A stretch of DNA of 37,162 bases from Fidelibacterota bacterium (lineage in GTDB: Bacteria; Fidelibacterota; Fidelibacteria; Fidelibacterales; Fidelibacteraceae), in NCBI GenBank assembly GCA_021734505.1, contig JAIPIT010000011.1:1-37162 (forward strand). The letters run 5' to 3'. Every line of letters begins with the position of its first letter. Position 1 is the first letter of the stretch. The notes beneath the pieces were generated by a model that did not search any database, was not told where the DNA came from, and saw only the letters and a program-made list of their open reading frames with translations. Below are positions 34,011-37,162 of this stretch, one piece after another. Made by a program: the position numbers and the translations under genes.

Positions 34011-34699
34011 TAGACTTATTAAATGATAATAAATGTAAGGGACGGTCTAGACCGTCTCCTGCATTTTTAGGTCGGTTTATTTTATTGTTCCTGTCTATAA
34101 CAGGCTTTCTTCTTGCCGAAGATCCGGATACGACACTGCAAAAGTTAAAAGAGCAGTCAGTAAATATTGAATATGCCTCTAAAACATTTGATATTGATCC
34201 GATGAAGCTTAAAACTATTACTTACGTAGAACGTACAAATAACTACGACTGGCGTGATGAATACTTTGATGATTATCTGGCTAAGAAGGGGCAAAATAGT
34301 TCTATTGGTTTCTGCCAAGTGAAGATGAAAACGGCTTATTGGATTGAATGTCAATTAGCTGATAGTACATCTGAGTTTTATTCCGGGAAGATGTACGAGG
34401 ATATCCTACAGGTTAGCCAGTCTCCACAAGCGATCATTGACAAGCTTGAAGATGATAGGACAAATCTTCTTTATGCATCAGCTTACATGAGGATCATTCA
34501 AAGCTATTGGCAGAGCAGGGGATATTCGATTGATGATCGCGTAGATATTATTGCCACGATATTTTCTTATGGAATATTCAGCAGAGCAACTGGTGAGCCT
34601 TTAAAACCTAATGCCGACCCAAAGCCGAATTGGTTTGGAGAGCAGGCATTAGATATCTATAAGATGTTCACTTTAAAGCATCCAATAAACCACGAATAA
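34007..34699 (+). CDS. Secreted lytic-transglycosylase-like protein, 230 aa (copy 2)
   Basis: Paralogue of 27201-27896, with the same motifs: Glu75 in ITYVERTNN, SSIGFCQVKMKTA, DDRTNLLYASAYMR and ATIFSYGIF. The block from DEYFDDYLAKK through AYWIEC is identical in both. The signal peptide (hydrophobic core about 24-36) is again preceded by CKGRSRPSPA, encoded by a diverged 30-bp palindrome. ATGA overlap with the upstream gene keeps the pair translationally coupled. It probably acts on peptidoglycan, perhaps to open the wall for the partner or to attack a neighbour; the target is not visible. Confidence 0.72.
   Translation: MIDLLNDNKCKGRSRPSPAFLGRFILLFLSITGFLLAEDPDTTLQKLKEQSVNIEYASKTFDIDPMKLKTITYVERTNNYDWRDEYFDDYLAKKGQNSSIGFCQVKMKTAYWIECQLADSTSEFYSGKMYEDILQVSQSPQAIIDKLEDDRTNLLYASAYMRIIQSYWQSRGYSIDDRVDIIATIFSYGIFSRATGEPLKPNADPKPNWFGEQALDIYKMFTLKHPINHE
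34034..34063. repeat. 30-bp palindrome inside the second signal-peptide coding region
   Basis: The arms TGTAAGGGACGGTCT and AGACCGTCTCCTGCA have a perfect 16-bp core GACGGTCTAGACCGTC. It lies at the same codons as the palindrome at 27231, but the stem sequence differs with pairing kept. Confidence 0.82.
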
Positions 34700-34763
34700 G
34701 CATTTTCTTTTACATACGAGTTCTAAATACTTTTAAAACAGTACATTAGCAGCACAAAATAAT

Positions 34764-34868
34764 CACCGGTCAGTTTTTGGTCACCTTGCCTTGTAACTTA
34801 TTGATTATCAGCAGTGAACAGAGTACTGAAAATCCCTGTGTCGCTGGTTCAATTCCGGCCGGAGCCAC
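34764..34868 (+). repeat. att-like junction 3: 11-bp direct repeats, 39-nt spacer, 44-bp tRNA-Phe 3' fragment
   Basis: GGTCAGTTTTTGGTCACC (34768-34785), a 39-nt spacer nearly identical to that of junction 2, then the tRNA-Phe fragment 34825-34868 with a single change (GGTTCAATTCC in the T loop). Confidence 0.87.
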
Positions 34869-34876
34869 TCCGACGA

Positions 34877-34900
34877 CCCCATCAATACGATGGGGTTTTT
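34877..34900 (+). terminator. Terminator after tRNA-Phe fragment 3
   Basis: CCCCATC and GATGGGG pair around AATAC and run into five T. Confidence 0.8.
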
Positions 34901-35194
34901 GTTTTTTGAGGAATAAATTATTGATCTTTCTCATTTCAATAACCGAGGGGGAGAAGCAGGGACCCGCCTTCGTCAAGACTACGGCGGACAGGGGAGGAGT
35001 GGCGGATGGAGGGGCAACTCATTAGTCGCTCGTTGGATGTGCGCTGATTCGGTAAATTATTTGGTGCTAAGTGATATGTTCAAGGGCTTTTTTGATGCAA
35101 GGCAAAAATACAAAGGCAAAAGATTAAAGTAAAAAAGATAAAAGTAGACAGTTGATATTGCCAGTTGTATATTTTATTCGTTAATAAAAAGTAT

Positions 35195-36352
35195 TTAAAA
35201 ACTTGTAGAAATGAGTTCTATTTTACGTTTCACTGTTGTTGTACCATTACTGGAATTATATTCTGCTTTTACGATACCGATGTTTAACCCCATGTCCCAG
35301 TAAAATTGTTCCCAGTCTGCTAAGTAATATTTGACAATATGTACAGTATCATCATTATTATCTAAATATCTAGGAATTTCATATGCTTTGATAATAATTA
35401 AACCCGCAACTTCCTCATAAGTAAATCCCGAAGGAGTATCAGATGTTGTTAACAAAGAATCATATTCAATATATTCACCATCGTAAGATAGTTGTATAGT
35501 TCTCGAATATTCTACGTCTGTCGTATCTCTTTGACCTGAATTGTAAGGATCAAAGGAAATCATAATACCTTTAAAATCAATCTTGAGATCTAATGTATAA
35601 TGATATGAATCAATCTCAAGAATTTCCCATATTTCACTTCCAATCCATTTCCAAGAATTTCCTTCACCAATATAATTAAATGACTCATAAGTCCACGAAT
35701 TACCTGTTTCTATTGGGAAATAATTATTCATAGGTTCAAGAACCTGTAATGTATAATTATCAGTACTGCTTCCATACTCATTAGAGACTGTACACGTGAT
35801 CGTCACAAAGCAGTTACTCTCCGAAATATATACTGCTGTTGAGTCATCTCCTTCTATAGTACCATTTGTACACGTCCATTGATATTCCAGAGATCCATGT
35901 TGGGGATCTCGAGCTGAGCAAACAACATGCAAGGTATCACCAATATAGATATTTTCGGTTTCAATTACATATACTGAATCGATTATCGGAGCTTCTGCTG
36001 TTTCTAGCAAGATATTAATATTTCGTAATGCAGTTTTATTTGAAGGATCACTTACAAGACAATTAACATTCAGATTTGATTCACTGCTAACTATAGTTGC
36101 AGTATCATTTAGAGACATAACAATAGTTCCCCCTGTACAACTCCATTGATATGTCAGTGAATCTTGATCAGGGTCATATGCAGAGCAAACAATATGCAAG
36201 GTATCACCATTATATAGATCACCTTTTTCAATGACATACAATGAATCAATAATCGGAGCTTCACCTAATGGGAAGAGATTGCAATGAATAAAAAACACAG
36301 GTAGAATAACCAGAATAATTAAAAAATGAATTGTTAGCTTCTGTCTCAACAT
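35195..36352 (-). CDS. Lipoprotein with two PKD/Ig-like repeats, 385 aa
   Basis: The lipobox is FIHC (Cys 24). Two tandem modules of ~95 residues start EAPIIDSLYVIEKGDLYNGD and EAPIIDSVYVIETENIYIGD and carry LHIVCSAYDPDQDSLTYQWSCTGGTI and LHVVCSARDPQHGSLEYQWTCTNGTI, typical of PKD/cadherin-like beta-sandwiches. The C-terminal ~190 residues (YFPIETGNSWTYESFN...) resemble the beta-rich domain found in many FCB lipoproteins that begin FPL-vGN-W-Y. SD GAGGT precedes the ATG. It is the only gene of the last att-flanked segment and is probably surface-exposed or periplasmic. Confidence 0.8.
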   Translation of the reverse strand: MLRQKLTIHFLIILVILPVFFIHCNLFPLGEAPIIDSLYVIEKGDLYNGDTLHIVCSAYDPDQDSLTYQWSCTGGTIVMSLNDTATIVSSESNLNVNCLVSDPSNKTALRNINILLETAEAPIIDSVYVIETENIYIGDTLHVVCSARDPQHGSLEYQWTCTNGTIEGDDSTAVYISESNCFVTITCTVSNEYGSSTDNYTLQVLEPMNNYFPIETGNSWTYESFNYIGEGNSWKWIGSEIWEILEIDSYHYTLDLKIDFKGIMISFDPYNSGQRDTTDVEYSRTIQLSYDGEYIEYDSLLTTSDTPSGFTYEEVAGLIIIKAYEIPRYLDNNDDTVHIVKYYLADWEQFYWDMGLNIGIVKAEYNSSNGTTTVKRKIELISTSF

Positions 36353-36460
36353 AAATTACCTCTTTAATGATTGAAAATAATAAAAGCACATAAAAAAACC
36401 AACTGATAAAAGAAATAAGTTTATATGTAATAAGATTATCAGTAATAATGTCAATAAAAA

Positions 36461-36645
36461 CACCGGTCAGTATTTGGTCCCCACTACGTCCGTCAGCTAA
36501 CGGACTTCGTAGGGCAGGCACCTTTTTGCCTTTAACCTTTATGTATACTGAGTGTTTTAGGTACTGAAAATCCCTGTAGAGTTTATCCGGCGTAGTCCCG
36601 ATATGCATCGGGACGTAGTCGGACTGGTTCCCCCGGAGCAACGGT
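36461..36645 (+). repeat. att-like junction 4, degenerate and interrupted by two palindromes
   Basis: CACCGGTCAGTATTTGG is interrupted by a ~40-bp insert containing ACGTCCGT...ACGGACTTCGT; GGCACC then resumes, and ACTGAAAATCCCTGT (36563-36577) follows 40 nt later. The tRNA sequence is then broken by a second insert with TCCCGAT/ATCGGGA (36588-36612), before GGTTC and CCCCGGAGC end it. It is the decayed distal end of the array. Confidence 0.65.
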
Positions 36646-36646
36646 G

Positions 36647-37162
36647 TTAAGAAGCAAGTATAAAATCTGGATTTTTTAGTGCCGAGTTAAGCGCAACGAT
36701 CATTTTTCTCATAACGGCAGTTAAAGCAACTTTGCTTGGACAGTGATTTTCATTTACCAAACGTTGGTAAAATATTTTTAAATGTGGGTTGTGTGTGATC
36801 GCACATACAGCCGGCATATAAAGAGCTGTTCTTACTTTAGCTCGTCCTCCATAAATAAACCGCTTACCTCTAAATCCGCCACTATCTCTGTTGTACGGAG
36901 CAAGTCCGGCTAGAGCGGCAGCTTCTTGTTTGTTTAGATGTCCGATCTCCGGTAAATGAGCTAATATTGTTAAGGCGGTTATAATTGATATGCCGCAGAT
37001 CTTTGTCATAGCTGAAATTTTGTTGCTTAAGCTTTGATCATCTACCCATAAGATTTGAAGTTGCTCTTCGATCAAAGCTATCTGTTGATTGAGTTGATCT
37101 AAATTCTCTTCAATCAACTTTGTCATAAAATCATCTGTCGACATGTCTAAACGATTTTGCTC
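36647..37162 (-). CDS. IS110-family transposase, C-terminal 171 residues (runs off the right edge)
   Basis: The frame is open to the window edge; the ATG at 37144 is internal, since EQNRLD continues upstream. A coiled coil (LIEENLDQLNQQIALIEEQL) is followed by the transposase_20 domain: ICGISIITALTILAHLPEIG, then AALAGLAPYNRDSGGFRGKR with the conserved serine, and GGRAKVRTALYMPA. The N-terminal RuvC-like DEDD domain lies outside the window. The stop codon abuts the degenerate tRNA-Phe fragment, so this element marks the right boundary of the island array. Confidence 0.92.
   Translation of the reverse strand, partial: EQNRLDMSTDDFMTKLIEENLDQLNQQIALIEEQLQILWVDDQSLSNKISAMTKICGISIITALTILAHLPEIGHLNKQEAAALAGLAPYNRDSGGFRGKRFIYGGRAKVRTALYMPAVCAITHNPHLKIFYQRLVNENHCPSKVALTAVMRKMIVALNSALKNPDFILAS

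Larger units (their letters stand above)
32385..34699 (+). repeat. 2.3-kb direct repeat, copy 2
   Basis: Collinear with 25585-27896, including the beta-helix, helical and T9SS coding region and the whole following gene. Confidence 0.8.
34700..35194. other. Gene-free interval around tRNA-Phe fragment 3
   Basis: It holds the right end of an island (34764-34868), a terminator hairpin, a CCGCCTTCGTC...TACGGCGG palindromic repeat (34964-34987), a block (34994-35036) matching 18451-18495, and an AAGATTAAAGTAAAAAAGATAAAAGTAG stretch (about 35121-35149) matching 18370-18396. No gene is seen. Confidence 0.6.

Noticed and set aside
21740-34868. Additional tRNA-Phe genes at 21740, 29101 and 34825
   Set aside because: Only the 3' part is present. 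The D arm, 5' acceptor strand and promoter are missing, so these are attachment-site copies and not tRNAs.
36261-36641. 126-residue minus-strand open frame
   Set aside because: It covers the degenerate att region and its palindromes and overlaps the start of the lipoprotein gene in another frame.

Overview
The window looks like a chromosomal segment from a low-to-moderate GC member of the Fibrobacterota-Chlorobiota-Bacteroidota (FCB) group. A Cloacimonadota-, Marinimicrobia- or KSB1-like lineage would fit, but the sequence does not settle which. The evidence is five secreted proteins ending in a YPNPFNP...SGIY type IX secretion (T9SS) sorting domain, two TonB-dependent receptors with Bacteroidota-style regulatory domains, a TTG-21-TATATTTG promoter that matches the Bacteroidota -33/-7 pattern, and many short palindromic repeats.

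Region 1 (1-14 kb) is an envelope and redox/metal-like locus. A partial TonB receptor (1-975, minus) is followed by a cloverleaf-like inverted repeat and a minus-strand operon (4205-1373) of ABC ATPase, ABC-2-like membrane protein and a DUF4857-like membrane protein. Divergent from it is a plus-strand operon (4340-11753) of a second, paralogous TonB receptor, a DUF4876-like lipoprotein, a DUF6850-like outer-membrane barrel and a BNR/Ycf48-like T9SS protein. Next comes a NapH/NosR-like membrane polyferredoxin whose periplasmic part looks like three degenerate heavy-metal-associated (HMA) folds, with CxxS in place of CxxC. Three TTTGAGTCAAA dyads in a 48-bp tandem array lie just upstream of its promoter.

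Region 2 (14.2-18.4 kb) is the conserved housekeeping operon ffh-rpsP-khpA-rimM-trmD-rplS, followed by an intact tRNA-Phe(GAA) with its own promoter and terminator.

Region 3 (18.3-36.6 kb) is the most striking part. The 44-bp 3' part of tRNA-Phe recurs at 21740, 29101 and 34825, and in broken form at 36563. A fragment resembling the 3' half of a tRNA-Lys lies at about 28084. The three good copies are each preceded, at exactly 39 nt, by direct repeats with 11-bp period (GGTCAC-N5-GGTCAC), and are each followed by a terminator-like hairpin. This reads as a tandem accretion of att-flanked cassettes at a tRNA gene, with no integrase left in the window. Apart from one IS3-family element, every cassette gene encodes an apparently exported protein. 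These are a beta-propeller T9SS protein, a BNR lipoprotein, a subtilisin/beta-helix/T9SS protein, a Fn3-like lipoprotein, a GLUG-type T9SS protein, a small secreted protein, a cysteine-hydrolase-like/beta-helix/T9SS protein and a PKD/Ig-like lipoprotein. The two large beta-helix proteins share their C-terminal ~540 residues but carry unrelated AT-rich N-terminal enzyme domains. Each overlaps, by ATGA, a paralogous lytic-transglycosylase-like gene whose signal peptide is partly encoded by a 30-bp palindrome.

Region 4 (36.6 kb to the end) is a partial IS110-family transposase.
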